Shown here: in pieces, positions 1 to 9,625 of the stretch
Position numbering within the stretch: the stretch's first letter is position 1
Layout: the number at the start of each line of letters is the position of its first letter
Origin: Lingula anatina
Lineage: Eukaryota; Brachiopoda; Lingulata; Lingulida; Lingulidae
Assembly (NCBI RefSeq): GCF_001039355.2
Contig: NW_019773560.1
Span: 1-64,000 of the forward strand
DNA length: 64,000 nucleotides
Direction of reading: 5' to 3'
Notes under the pieces: generated by a model
Database searches by the model: none
Seen by the model: only the letters and a program-made list of their open reading frames with translations
What the model was told of the DNA's origin: nothing
Made by a program: the position numbers and the translations under genes

Positions 1-10
1 CTCCCCTGCT
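1..10 (-). promoter_or_regulatory. Polypurine tract at the 3' LTR border
   Basis: On the minus strand this reads AGCAGGGGAG and ends the internal region. The same ten bases occur at 6946-6955, where they are followed directly by the LTR start TGTAAGAG. The position between the pol stop and the LTR is that of the plus-strand primer (PPT) of LTR elements. Recognition rests on position and purine content only. Confidence 0.7.
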
Positions 11-56
11 AACACATTGCCGCCTCGCAATGTCAGTGACAACCATCTATGTACAA

Positions 57-3000
57 TTAAAGTTGCGGATGCTCACCAGCTAACATCCGAGCAAGAAGAA
101 GCTGGGTCTCGGCCAAATTTGCTAAAACTGACGGATCGATGCCTGGGCTGGCAATCGCACCCTGCTGGATGGCGGAACGCGGTAGGTGATGTATATTATT
201 GTGCCGTCCAGCTGTGCTTCTGTTGCTCCTCCGCACCACCTCCGTCGCCTCCGGCTCCCCTGCTGTGCATGGAGCACCCGCTTCAGGAGAGACCGGTCCG
301 TTCCCGTGAATTTGGTCTTCGCCATCGACCTCGATCGTAATGGTATAATTCTCACCTTCTTCTTCCTGCTTGTCTACCACTTCAGGTGGAGTGGCTACTC
401 GATTATCTGCCTCTATACTGGCTGGTGATATATCTGTAATAAGGGCTTTGGAGTCCAATAGATCTTCCCTATGTAGTGTTTTCTGCTGCCCTTCTTGATC
501 TATTGGTTCAACAGTGTATATATTTGGACCTTCTTTCCCAGTCACTTTATGTGGTTCGGGTAGCCAATGGTCCTGTATCTTACTTCTACCCAGAACTCGG
601 TTGCGAACAAACACACGACTGCCGACCGCCAAAGGCTTCTCTACGGCGTCCTTGTTGTACCTAGCTTGTCGCTTTATCGCTTCTCTCTCCAGTCTCTCAC
701 TCGCCAATTTGAATGCATGCTGAAGACGGTGGTGATGATCGGTAACCCATTCTTCACTAGGATATCCATCGGGATTTGACGTCTCGCCAAGCATAAAGTC
801 AACTGGGAGCTTAGGATCCCTTCCGAAAAATAGATAAAAGGGCGAGTAACCAGTCGTGGCATGCGGCGTACAGTTATATGCATGAACGATTTCCGGAAGG
901 AGCTGCGGCCACTTTTGCTTCGATTCTGAGGGGAGAGTGCTCAGAAGGTTGTGTAGGGTCCGGTTAAATCTCTCACACTGTCCATTTTGTTCTGGGTGGT
1001 ATGGCATGGTACTGGTCTTAGTTATACCATATATCTCACAAAGCTCTTGGATGACTTTGCTCTCGAAATTGCGACCTTGATCACTGTGGATCCTCCTCGG
1101 AACTCCATAACGGATAAACCACTCCTGTACTAACACACGCGCTACTGTTTTGGCAGTTTGATCCTTGGTCGGTATTGCTTGGGTGAATTTTGTGAACACA
1201 TCTGTCAGCACCAGGACATTTTCTATATTCCCACATCCCTTTTCGAGCATCGTAAAATCCATAGCTACGATCTCCAAAGGACTCTTGGCTACAAGGGATC
1301 CTATGGTCGTCTTGCTGTTTCTGGCTTTAGCCAAAACACAACGACTGCAAGAAGAACAATACTCTGACACCTCCTTCGCCATGAACGGCCAGTAGCAGCG
1401 GGATTTTAAGAGAGACAGCGTGCGCTCGGCACCTTGATGACCCATGTCATCATGCACTGCGCTGAGGACTTTAAACTTCAAGGATTCTGGCACAAGAAGT
1501 TGTTTTACTGTAGAACCATTAATAATGACCCTACGGTACATTACACCGTCATGCATCTCCAAGTTATCCCAAGACTTGACAATCTTCCGTACTGCCTGAC
1601 TTTCCTTAGTGAGTAATCTCTTGGTGGGGAGACGCTTATCTTCTAGAAAAAATTTCACCCTTTTGATGTTCACATCGTTGGACTGAAGTCTTCGTAGTTC
1701 GGCTACAGGGATGTTAGGCAATTTTGAAGAAGCAACCGGCTCCGGAACTACTCTCTTGGCTTCTGTGCCTGTTTCCTGAACCCAAACGTCACTAATCACA
1801 CGCCGAATAGTATTTGACAAACTGCTGGGAAAACGAGTACATGGGCTGCCATTCCTGGTCACAACTTCCACACTTTCCAACCTGGGCGTTTCAGGAGTAT
1901 GCTCCGTCTTCCTGCTGAGTGAATCGGCGTTTTTATTCACTTTCCCTGACCTATGCTTTATGGTGAGATCAAATTGGGACAATTCATGGACCCACCTCAT
2001 CTCAGTGGCTCCAAGTTTAGCTGTCGTGAAAAGATAACTAAGAGGGTCATTGTCTGTAAACACTGTGCACTTTGAGCCAATCAGCAGATCCCGGTATTTT
2101 TCCGTTACAGCCCACTTCAATGCCAGAAGCTCCAACTTCATACTGCTGTAATTATTCATGTTTTTCTCATTAGGTCTCAAAGATCTACTTGCATAGCTTA
2201 GCACTACACGTCCCTCTCCTTGATCTTGGGATAGAACGGCACCCAGTCCTAAGTGGCTAGCGTCAACCTCCAAGATAAATGGCTGAGAAAAATCTGGGTA
2301 ACCCAATACTGGAGCCTGTGTCAACTTTTCTTTTAAGACGTTCATCGCCTCGTCACATCGCCCATCCCATGCACTCAGTCCCAATGGCTTTTGAAACCTT
2401 TTCTTTTTCGCTTTAGCAGTCTGGCCTCCTATCAAGGCATGCAGGGGTGCGGCGATGTTTGCAAAGTCTTTTATGAATCTTCGGTAATAACCAACCATTC
2501 CCAAGAATCCACGTAACTGTGTCTCCGTCTGAGGCTTTGGCCATGCCGTCACTGCTGCTATCTTGTCTGGATCAGGAGAAAGTCCATCCTCTGAAACAAT
2601 GTGTCCCAAATATCGCAATTTGGTTTTGAAAAGCTGGCATTTTTTAGGCTTTATCTTCAGTCCATGAGCCCCTAATCTGGTCAGTACGAGATCTAGTCGT
2701 TCTATGGTTTCCTGAAAAGTCCTTCCAAAAACCAAGATGTCGTCTAGATATATCAATAATGTTTGAAAATTCTGATCACCGAATATTTTGTCCATCAATC
2801 GCATGAACGTGGAGGGAGCCCCCGTCAAACCAAACGGCATACGTACATATTCGTACAGTCCTCCTGTTCCAATTCTAAAGGCCGTTTTCTCAATGTCTTC
2901 TTCTCTAACAGGCACTTGATTAAACCCGTGAGCTAAATCTAAACTACAAAAATAAGATGCCCCATTCAGAGCGTCCAACGCCTCTTCTATTCTTGGTAGC

Positions 3001-4247
3001 GGATATGCGTCTTTTCTCGTCTTGGCATTAAGTGCCCTGTAGTCTACGCACAGTCTAAGGCTACCGTCTTTCTTTCTAACTAGTACTACTGGCGACGCAT
3101 ACGGACTGCTAGATTCACGAATCACATTATTGCTCAGGGCATGCTCTAGATATTCCCTCACTTCTGCCCATTGGTTGGGAGGAATACGGCGGTGAGCTGC
3201 CCTCACTGGAACCTCGTCTTCCGTAATTATACGATGTTCAACTAAACTGCAAAATCCAATGTCACTGTCAGATTTGCTAAACACGCTATCATGCTGCTGA
3301 ATTAAGTCCTCTAACTGCTTTATGCTCTGGGAATCCAAGTCGCCTATATCCATCTTTGATATGATTCTGTGATCTACAGAGTCAACTAATTTACTACTAC
3401 ACTCACTATCACTATCAACTACGAGAGCTTCGGTATCGTTGAGCACAACATTCACATTTGGCATGGATCTCGCTGGTCGCAAATAACCGATCGGAGTCCT
3501 TGGTTTCAGGTACACATCTTCGCCGGAAAAGTTGGCCACTTGAACTGGTACCGTGCCACGTTTATCCACCTTAACGAGAGTGGGACCTAACTTCACCCCT
3601 GTCTGCAGGGTAGGGAAATCTACCCCCATTTCCTCTACGATTCCCTCGTAGGCCTCTTCAGAGGGTCTCACGCTGGCCTCTACCACCTGGAGCGACCAGG
3701 CTGGTAGTAAAACTGGTTTGTTTCCAGCCACCCTCACCCTGTTGCAGAACAAGGTGTCCTCATTGGACGCAATTCGCTGCTCCTCGTACAGAGCCAACAC
3801 GGTCTTCCACCTCTCTTCAGGACAACTGTTCCTCGGCAATTTTCTGCTGATGTCGCGCAGAACGTTTGAGCCGATAACTCCGGGCACCAAGCTTTTCCTC
3901 TCTCTCATGAGATGTCCTTCTGGGTCTTTGACGACAAGGAAACCCATGTTATGAAATATGTGATCAAATGCTTCCACGGTCAGCTCGACGTAGCCCACGA
4001 AAGGGATGTCCTTCCCATTGGAGGCCTTGATGTTAATGAGGTTGTCCACGTTCCTCATCCTACACTTGTCTGCGACAAATTTGTTGTAGAATGACTCCGT
4101 CAGAGTGGAAACCTGTGCCCCTGTGTCCAACAGACACCTCACGTCGACTCCCTGTAGTTTTAGTGTCACCTCCGGACAATTCCCGATCGCTTTTCTATAA
4201 AATGAGCCGTCGCCGTCTGACCGACCTGTGGTATGGCTCTCTACCAC
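57..4247 (-). CDS. pol: Pol polyprotein (protease, reverse transcriptase, RNase H, integrase)
   Basis: A frame of 1396 codons from 4247 without a break. Retropepsin DTGA is at residues 41-44. Reverse transcriptase follows, with the PFGLTGAP block near 471 and the catalytic YLDD at 500-503. RNase H carries D662, E706, D732 and D775. Integrase has an HHCC zinc finger (H932, H937, C967, C970) and the catalytic D997, D1056 and E1092, with exactly 35 residues between the last two. The C-terminal tail is not a chromodomain. The first codon at 4247 is GTG, and the frame is open upstream only to 4268, where a TAG (4271-4269) blocks it. Pol is therefore almost certainly made as a Gag-Pol fusion by -1 frameshifting at 4259-4265, not from its own start. 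Confidence 0.95.
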   Translation of the reverse strand: MVESHTTGRSDGDGSFYRKAIGNCPEVTLKLQGVDVRCLLDTGAQVSTLTESFYNKFVADKCRMRNVDNLINIKASNGKDIPFVGYVELTVEAFDHIFHNMGFLVVKDPEGHLMRERKSLVPGVIGSNVLRDISRKLPRNSCPEERWKTVLALYEEQRIASNEDTLFCNRVRVAGNKPVLLPAWSLQVVEASVRPSEEAYEGIVEEMGVDFPTLQTGVKLGPTLVKVDKRGTVPVQVANFSGEDVYLKPRTPIGYLRPARSMPNVNVVLNDTEALVVDSDSECSSKLVDSVDHRIISKMDIGDLDSQSIKQLEDLIQQHDSVFSKSDSDIGFCSLVEHRIITEDEVPVRAAHRRIPPNQWAEVREYLEHALSNNVIRESSSPYASPVVLVRKKDGSLRLCVDYRALNAKTRKDAYPLPRIEEALDALNGASYFCSLDLAHGFNQVPVREEDIEKTAFRIGTGGLYEYVRMPFGLTGAPSTFMRLMDKIFGDQNFQTLLIYLDDILVFGRTFQETIERLDLVLTRLGAHGLKIKPKKCQLFKTKLRYLGHIVSEDGLSPDPDKIAAVTAWPKPQTETQLRGFLGMVGYYRRFIKDFANIAAPLHALIGGQTAKAKKKRFQKPLGLSAWDGRCDEAMNVLKEKLTQAPVLGYPDFSQPFILEVDASHLGLGAVLSQDQGEGRVVLSYASRSLRPNEKNMNNYSSMKLELLALKWAVTEKYRDLLIGSKCTVFTDNDPLSYLFTTAKLGATEMRWVHELSQFDLTIKHRSGKVNKNADSLSRKTEHTPETPRLESVEVVTRNGSPCTRFPSSLSNTIRRVISDVWVQETGTEAKRVVPEPVASSKLPNIPVAELRRLQSNDVNIKRVKFFLEDKRLPTKRLLTKESQAVRKIVKSWDNLEMHDGVMYRRVIINGSTVKQLLVPESLKFKVLSAVHDDMGHQGAERTLSLLKSRCYWPFMAKEVSEYCSSCSRCVLAKARNSKTTIGSLVAKSPLEIVAMDFTMLEKGCGNIENVLVLTDVFTKFTQAIPTKDQTAKTVARVLVQEWFIRYGVPRRIHSDQGRNFESKVIQELCEIYGITKTSTMPYHPEQNGQCERFNRTLHNLLSTLPSESKQKWPQLLPEIVHAYNCTPHATTGYSPFYLFFGRDPKLPVDFMLGETSNPDGYPSEEWVTDHHHRLQHAFKLASERLEREAIKRQARYNKDAVEKPLAVGSRVFVRNRVLGRSKIQDHWLPEPHKVTGKEGPNIYTVEPIDQEGQQKTLHREDLLDSKALITDISPASIEADNRVATPPEVVDKQEEEGENYTITIEVDGEDQIHGNGPVSPEAGAPCTAGEPEATEVVRRSNRSTAGRHNNIHHLPRSAIQQGAIASPGIDPSVLANLAETQLLLARMLAGEHPQL

Positions 4248-4265
4248 AGGTGTTCCTAGTTTAAC
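4204..4265 (-). promoter_or_regulatory. Programmed -1 ribosomal frameshift signal (slip heptamer plus H-type pseudoknot)
   Basis: On the minus strand the gag frame ends G TTA AAC TAG. GTTAAAC (4265-4259) fits the X XXY YYZ slip rule, and the gag stop follows directly. Seven bases later (4258-4252) comes a perfect 10-bp stem, ACCTGTGGTA (4251-4242) with TACCACAGGT (4233-4224). Its 8-base loop holds GAGCC (4239-4235), which can pair with GGCTC (4208-4204) to close a pseudoknot. Slipping back one base continues into the pol frame at CTA (4259-4257) with no stop. The pol frame is open only from 4268, so the overlap is 10 bases and leaves no other place for the switch. All bases were read from the window; the folding is inferred. 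Confidence 0.88.
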
Positions 4266-5200
4266 GGCCTAGTAGCCCCTTTCTTCTGCTGTATGCCTCC
4301 CGAGGTACAGTCCCGCCTCAGGTGTTCCAGCGAGCCACAGGACCAACACTGTCTTGGCCCGTCTTGTTGGCGTCCCCTGGTCTTTTTGCCTTTGATGAAC
4401 GTCAGCTGTTGGATTAGCTGGTCAATCTGTTCCTGCTGTTTTTTTATGATACCCTCCTGCAGCTCTACCAACCTCCGCTCAGACTCGCTGGCGTTCTGCT
4501 CCACTGTCACATGTTTGGTCAGGCTTGATGGTCGACCCACCCACTGCACCGCTCTATCACGCAGCTCAAAGAACTTTAATTCCTTACTCTCAATGTTGAG
4601 GCGGCGGAGCTCTCTTTTCAAGTTTTCGTCTCTAACGGCCTCCGCAAACCTGCTTTTCAGGGCACTTTCCCGTCGAGGCTTGAAAGCTGGATCAAGTTCT
4701 ATGATGCGATCAAAAAGCTCTACCAGTCGCAGCGAGCAGGTAACAAGATCCTGTGCACCTTGCTCCAGGGAATAAAACTGCTGCTGAAGTGCAGGCAAAT
4801 CGGCCCCATCGCCAAAAACACGGAGGAGAGTTTTGAATATTTCCTCCGGTTCTTCCTTGAAAGCGTCACCCCTGCCAAGAATCTCCCTCTTGGCTTTTCC
4901 TCCTAGATGATCGATAACGAAGGCAGCATACCGTTCCCCCTTCAAATTGTTACTAGCGGCGTGTGCCCGGACTTCGGCCACCCACTCCCTAATGCCGATG
5001 TCAGTCGCCGTCTGTGGTACATCTTTGAATTTTTCAATCTTTCTCGCTGGCAACACAACTACTTTCGAGGATGTAGAGGGCTCTGCGTTCCTCCGCGCCA
5101 GCTCCGCTTCCTGCTCCCGAACCTTCCCTCGGAGTACATCCAACTCCTTGGCCAGCAGTGACAGGTCTGAATCCTTCTCATCTACTTTTCGGGGCTCCAT
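4256..5200 (-). CDS. gag: Gag (capsid/nucleocapsid) protein
   Basis: A 314-codon frame with an ATG at 5200 and a TAG at 4258-4256. The N-terminus is a short charged, probably coiled segment. The middle has the helical, Arg/Lys/Glu-rich character of Ty3/gypsy capsids (a retrotrans_gag-like region, roughly residues 60-220). Near the C-terminus is one CCHC zinc knuckle, C-x2-C-x4-H-x4-C, starting CWSC, followed by a basic tail. It would form the particle shell and bind the element RNA. Pol is reached by a -1 slip on the last two codons before the stop. Assignment comes from the knuckle, the position before pol and the length. Confidence 0.9.
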   Translation of the reverse strand: MEPRKVDEKDSDLSLLAKELDVLRGKVREQEAELARRNAEPSTSSKVVVLPARKIEKFKDVPQTATDIGIREWVAEVRAHAASNNLKGERYAAFVIDHLGGKAKREILGRGDAFKEEPEEIFKTLLRVFGDGADLPALQQQFYSLEQGAQDLVTCSLRLVELFDRIIELDPAFKPRRESALKSRFAEAVRDENLKRELRRLNIESKELKFFELRDRAVQWVGRPSSLTKHVTVEQNASESERRLVELQEGIIKKQQEQIDQLIQQLTFIKGKKTRGRQQDGPRQCWSCGSLEHLRRDCTSGGIQQKKGATRPLN

Positions 5201-5454
5201 ACCTTACACAGTATACGCAATCAATGCATAAACAGCAATTAATACAATATAATATCAACAGATATAGCAATACTATAACAACGTAATAACAATAGAAATA
5301 AAGTCAATAAGCTAAATCTTCATTGAACCGGTACGTCTTCCTACGGCAGGCACCATTCGTCATCGTCGGCGGGGTCACCAGGACATCATCAACGGTCATT
5401 CAGATTTCCACTGGGGGTCGGGTTGTCTCTCTGTCTCAGGGAAGCCTGCATTCC

Positions 5455-5472
5455 ACCCCACTTCTGGTACCA
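5455..5472 (-). promoter_or_regulatory. Primer-binding site, complementary to a tRNA-Leu(UAA)-like 3' end
   Basis: Directly inside the LTR the minus strand reads TGGTACCAGAAGTGGGGT. Eighteen bases are complementary to a tRNA tail ending CCCCACTTCTGGTACCA. The implied acceptor stem begins ACCAGAA, which fits animal tRNA-Leu(UAA) (from memory the human gene begins ACCAGGA, one change). This marks the LTR border at 5473 and the start of minus-strand DNA synthesis. No tRNA gene is in the window to confirm the match. Confidence 0.75.
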
Positions 5473-6945
5473 TGTGAAAGAGCCGAGAGTGGGTCTCGGG
5501 GTGGAATGACAAAGACTAAGTCGACTTTAGGTTTCTGCGGTTTATTCTCATACTTAGATAAGACAAGACCTAAAATAACAAATAATAATAATATATTTCC
5601 AACGTATGCACAGCTAATTGTCGACAAAATCTACTAATATCTTTCCAATATACGTCATTAAAAATGATATAACACATTTGCACAGTAATGTAAGAATATT
5701 ACGTAATTGAGATGTAATGTGACGAACACTATTTGTCTCTTGATATCCATACATACAAAATGAGTGACATAAATAACATCATAGGTCGCATTCAACGATC
5801 CTCTCAATTTAATGTACGATCTCAACTACCGCATTGACTCACCCCCAGCGGAGGCTATACACTGTCACTTCTTCAGCTCAACTAGGCATTGGCTTTATAA
5901 GTCCTGAATGCAACATAAGCAAGTCTTAGCACCACTTACAAAGTATTCTAACACATACGTGACATATAGAGGCTAGTCGTAAATCTCACACTTACGTTAA
6001 ATGAAATTTAAACTATAAAATAAAATGAAGACTACAGCTAGTATGATAAATCAGTGCACTAAGATACGGCGAGCACTCCGCACGCGACACGGCAATGCAA
6101 ACCTAGCCACAACCGCACTCGCGTCTACTAGTGACCCATTACAATTACATAATAGCCTGAGCGCCTTTGTTCTTGCTAAAGCAAAGTTATCAATTGAAAT
6201 ATTAATAAAACGCTTAAAAATCCTTCCCATTAAAACATTGTAAAATACAAAGCACATACTATTACTTTACTAACAAAAGTAAAAAAAAACTCAAAGTTAC
6301 GATCTACGTCGCAACTGACGTGAAGCGCATTTCTCATAAAATCGGCCAAGTCGCTAACTATGCTATGCCACATAAGTCTCTTTTAACTTATTCTAAACAA
6401 TATATAAGTAACTAAACGTAATTTATAAATGACAATGTACATTTTACACTTGCGCCTTTCACTAAAACGGAGCGGAATCATTGCGTAACATATCCATTTC
6501 ACTAAAAATAACGTAAGTAAAAGCAACATTCTTATACATAGCAATTCTATAATTATTACTGTCGGGAAACTACATCTTGTATATGACTTACTTGGTATCT
6601 ACTGAAATCTGCGTCGCAAAAGACAACGTACACAAAAGACGTGTTGCGCCTTCGTCGTTCTGCGGCAAAAGAGGGAGAGGTCGACAGCGTGGTCGCACAC
6701 AAGGAAAATACGCTGACCAATAAACTAATCAAACGGCTCATCAAGGGGGATCAGGCCACCCTTGCCGCTCACGGGTCAAGTAACGAGCCCATCAGCTGAC
6801 CTCTACTTAAAACAAAACGCTAACGATCTACTTAAATATGAAAAATCTAAATGATACATGTACATTTACTACGCAATACAGAGAAAAGGGGAAAAAAATA
6901 AAAAAACGGGATAGTGCGAGGTTAGTGTGCCACTTAACTCTTACA
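5473..6945 (-). repeat. Long terminal repeat of the gypsy-type element
   Basis: The borders are set by the primer-binding site on one side and the purine tract on the other. On the minus strand it begins TGTAAGAG and ends CTTTCACA, the usual TG...CA ends. It is 1473 bp and has no convincing coding frame. A TATAAA (5899-5894) and an AATAAA (5546-5541, about 70 bp from the LTR end) are placed as a U3/R promoter and polyadenylation signal would be. Only one LTR copy is in the window, so LTR divergence cannot be used to date the insertion. Confidence 0.85.
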
Positions 6946-7228
6946 CTCCCCTGCTAACACATTGCCGCCTCGCAATGTCAGTGACAACCATCTATGTACA
7001 ATTAAAGTTGCGGATGCTCACCAGCTAACATCCGAGCAAGAAGAAGCTGGGTCTTGGCCAAATTTGCTAAAACTGACGGATCGATGCCTGGGCTGGCAAT
7101 CGCACCCTGCTGGATGGCGGAACGCGGTAGGTGATGTATATTATTGTGCCGTCCAGCTGTGCTTCTGTTGCTCCTCCGCACCACCTCCGTCGCCTCCGGC
7201 TCCCCTGCTGTGCATGGAGCACCCGCTT
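6946..7228 (-). pseudogene. Second copy of the pol 3' end, cut by an assembly gap
   Basis: These 283 bases repeat positions 1-283 with one difference (c at 110, t at 7055), which changes one Glu to Lys in the pol tail. It holds the purine tract and the last 75 or so pol codons up to the stop at 7002, then stops at an N (7229). Together with the LTR to its left this reads as internal-LTR-internal. That means either two elements in tandem sharing one LTR, or an assembly-graph join of two copies. It is partial because of the gap, not because of visible mutation. Confidence 0.85.
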
Positions 7229-7229
7229 N
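7229..7229. other. Assembly gap (single N)
   Basis: One ambiguous base at the exact point where the repeated pol segment stops. The sequence to the right is unrelated. It is best read as a contig join of unknown true length, so linkage of the retroelement to the rest of the window is uncertain. Confidence 0.8.
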
Positions 7230-9518
7230 TTTTAATCACAGTGTGGTTTTAATATTGTTCATTTTCAGTATATCAGAAAATGATTGTTATCAAATTTTCC
7301 ATTTGTAAAAAATAATAGCAAACACAGTTTATCGCGCTTGTTCGGCAGTAAAGATTAGATTACGTTTGCCCTGTGTATCAGTACACAGTGCTCGTGTACT
7401 GTCCGTAAATCTTTAGGCTTCGTTTGGATTCACGTCCTCCGTAGCCTCTACGATTTTACGAAACTTTTGACAAATTAAACTTTTGACAAATTAGCAGTTA
7501 GCCCGTAGGCCGTACCGTCATTATCGTAGATGAACTCGCGCAGTATGGGTGAACTTGCGGTAATCGTGACAACGATTGGACAGGTGTTGTTGGTCTTTTT
7601 CTCTTCCACCTTTGGTCGTTTTAGGAGGCATAACAATGGCTGTGATGTTTAAGACTTGGAGTAATTAGCTTGCATGATTTAGAATTGTCCGTTGGGGGGG
7701 GGGGGGCTGCACCGATAGCGTCTCAATCTTCTACCTTTGGGAAGCCGCACGGAAGGCGTACGACAACTGCACTTATACTAAAAGGGCTCTATTCGATCAC
7801 TTTTTAACAGGCAACCGATCTTTTCCTACGTGGTCTCAAGGTCATTTTGGAGAAATGTCACGGCACCCTCACGTAATGTAAACGTACTCGCCGTAGCCCG
7901 TAGCTACTTACGTCGTCAAAAAAAAAAAAAAAAAAAAAAAAAAAACGTACAATTAATCGTTTACGATTTCATCGTAGGGCGCCAGTTGCAAATGTAATCT
8001 AGGCTTCAAAGCGCCCAATGACAACAATTCAAGGAATATGTATCTTCTAAGACGGCATCATATTCATATCATTCTATTTTTAATTTAATTTGAAGAGAGA
8101 ATCGTGAAATACCACATTTGATACCCAAATCTATTCACTTTTTCTGTGCATTTGAAACACTGAAGTAACCAGTGCGTGTTCTATTGTGACCATTTCTAGA
8201 TGTCATAGTCCCAGCTCTTTTTCAACCGTTCGTGCATATAATATTATTTTTGCACTTGATCTCATGAAGGACAATATTTTGCATTACTGTCACTGTAAAG
8301 ACAAATTGGTTCTAATGACACCTTTCATCTAACCGCAGCAGTTACGACATGTCAATTTGTCATCGCGTGTTGTGCTCTCATAGCACAATACAATCCTTTT
8401 CACTGCGAAGGGCCACAATGAATTTTTACTTTATCGTTAGTGTAGTGCGCTGTAAATGGTATCGAACACGTCTGATCTCTTGGGTCATTTTAAGGGAGCT
8501 CGATATGTGATAAAGGCCTACATCTGGTAATTTTTTTCTTTTCTGTAAAATGCTTTATGTTAGTGCAAAGAAAAAAAAAAACTATTGGAGCAAAAATTCA
8601 CCGTTGCACGCGCTTCTAAACACAGGGTGGTCTAGCGTTAATCGTTAATTTTGCCACAAAGTATATTGGTATATTATAGTGATCGGGTTCCGGTAACTCT
8701 GTAATTCGCGTGTTTATAATCATAAAAATGTGTAAGGTTGACGACTGGGGTTTGAATTACAATCCTGTGCCATCATTTGACTGAACATTTTTTAATTTTA
8801 TTTATTTATCTATTAATTAATTAATTTCTTTATTGTTGTTGTTTAACCCTTTAACGATGTCTCATTAAAAAGGCATTATTTACCCTCTTAACTGAATAAC
8901 TAAAAAATCAGCCTTTCAAGAAAATTTCCTGGTAGCTATTCGTAGTACGTATTGTTATGATAAGTGTTGATAGCTGTTTTGGTGGAGATTTGTTTAAAAT
9001 TGTTATTGCCGTTTCAACCTTAAAGCGCTACTGTTACCCCATCAGCTTGAATTGAAAAGTTTACCATGGTGAATTTTGATGATACAGCATTACCTTTTAT
9101 CATAACAATGTTTATTTACGCATTATGCAAGCTGATGCTGAAAAAAGATTATTCATGCCTTCAGAAGTCAAAAGGGACAGTGTTCTTTCTTTTTGAATAA
9201 CATTTAGTACTACTTAGTCCCATCAGAACAGTAAATAAAATTATTGATGTTCTTAAAAAGCCTTTTTAATTTTCTGTTTTTCTTTTCTGTATTGAGTAAA
9301 ACCAATTTTGTTAATCAAAAATCACATCCCCGCACTGTCTGTGTTCAGTCCACGATACACCAGCGCCTCTAAGTCCATTGTATATCAAGTTCTATCCATC
9401 TTACTTTTATCTGACTTCGTTTGATGGGTTTTAGCCAACGGCCATTCTTTTACCAGAGATTTCATCGCAGAGTTATCTAGACAACGTAACCCAACATATA
9501 TATATATATATATATATA
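7230..9518. other. Gene-free AT-rich spacer
   Basis: I see no supported coding exon or RNA gene here. It holds simple sequence only: a run of G near 7696, an A run of about 27 at 7919-7945, AT-rich TTTA/TTAA stretches near 8800, and an alternating TA run ending at 9518. Confidence 0.6.
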
Positions 9519-9623
9519 GAGGCGGAGAGACTATTAAAAGATTAGGCGGTTTTTCTTTCATGTACGTCCGCCATTTTTAGGTCATCGGCTTTGTAAAGCC
9601 TGGCTTAATTCGTTGAGAATGCG
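9519..9623. repeat. Dispersed 105-bp repeat with a simple-sequence run at its left edge (copy 1)
   Basis: The sequence starting GAGGCGGAGAGACTATTAAA and ending near GAGAATGCG recurs at 33116-33220 at roughly 80% identity and the same length. Each copy has a different simple repeat directly to its left, (TA)n here and poly-G there. The family is unknown to me; a short non-autonomous element is the likely nature. Confidence 0.65.
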
Positions 9624-9625
9624 CT

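Larger units (their letters stand above)
1..6945 (-). mobile_element. Ty3/gypsy-type LTR retrotransposon, internal region plus one LTR
   Basis: Read on the minus strand the order is LTR (6945-5473), primer-binding site (5472-5455), gag (5200-4256), pol (4247-57) and a purine-rich tract ending at base 1. The order protease, reverse transcriptase, RNase H, integrase in pol is that of Ty3/gypsy (Metaviridae) rather than Ty1/copia. There is no envelope-like frame and no obvious chromodomain. Both frames are open along their whole length, which suggests a young, possibly competent copy. The 3' LTR would lie just left of base 1 and is outside the window. The internal region is 5472 bp and the LTR 1473 bp, so a full element with two LTRs would be about 8.4 kb. 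Confidence 0.93.

Noticed and set aside
4293-5231. Open frames on the plus strand opposite gag
   Set aside because: They are antisense shadows of a well-supported gag and show no domain.
5323-6744. Short frames inside the LTR
   Set aside because: The region is bounded by the primer site and purine tract and behaves as an LTR. The frames are short and have no recognisable content.
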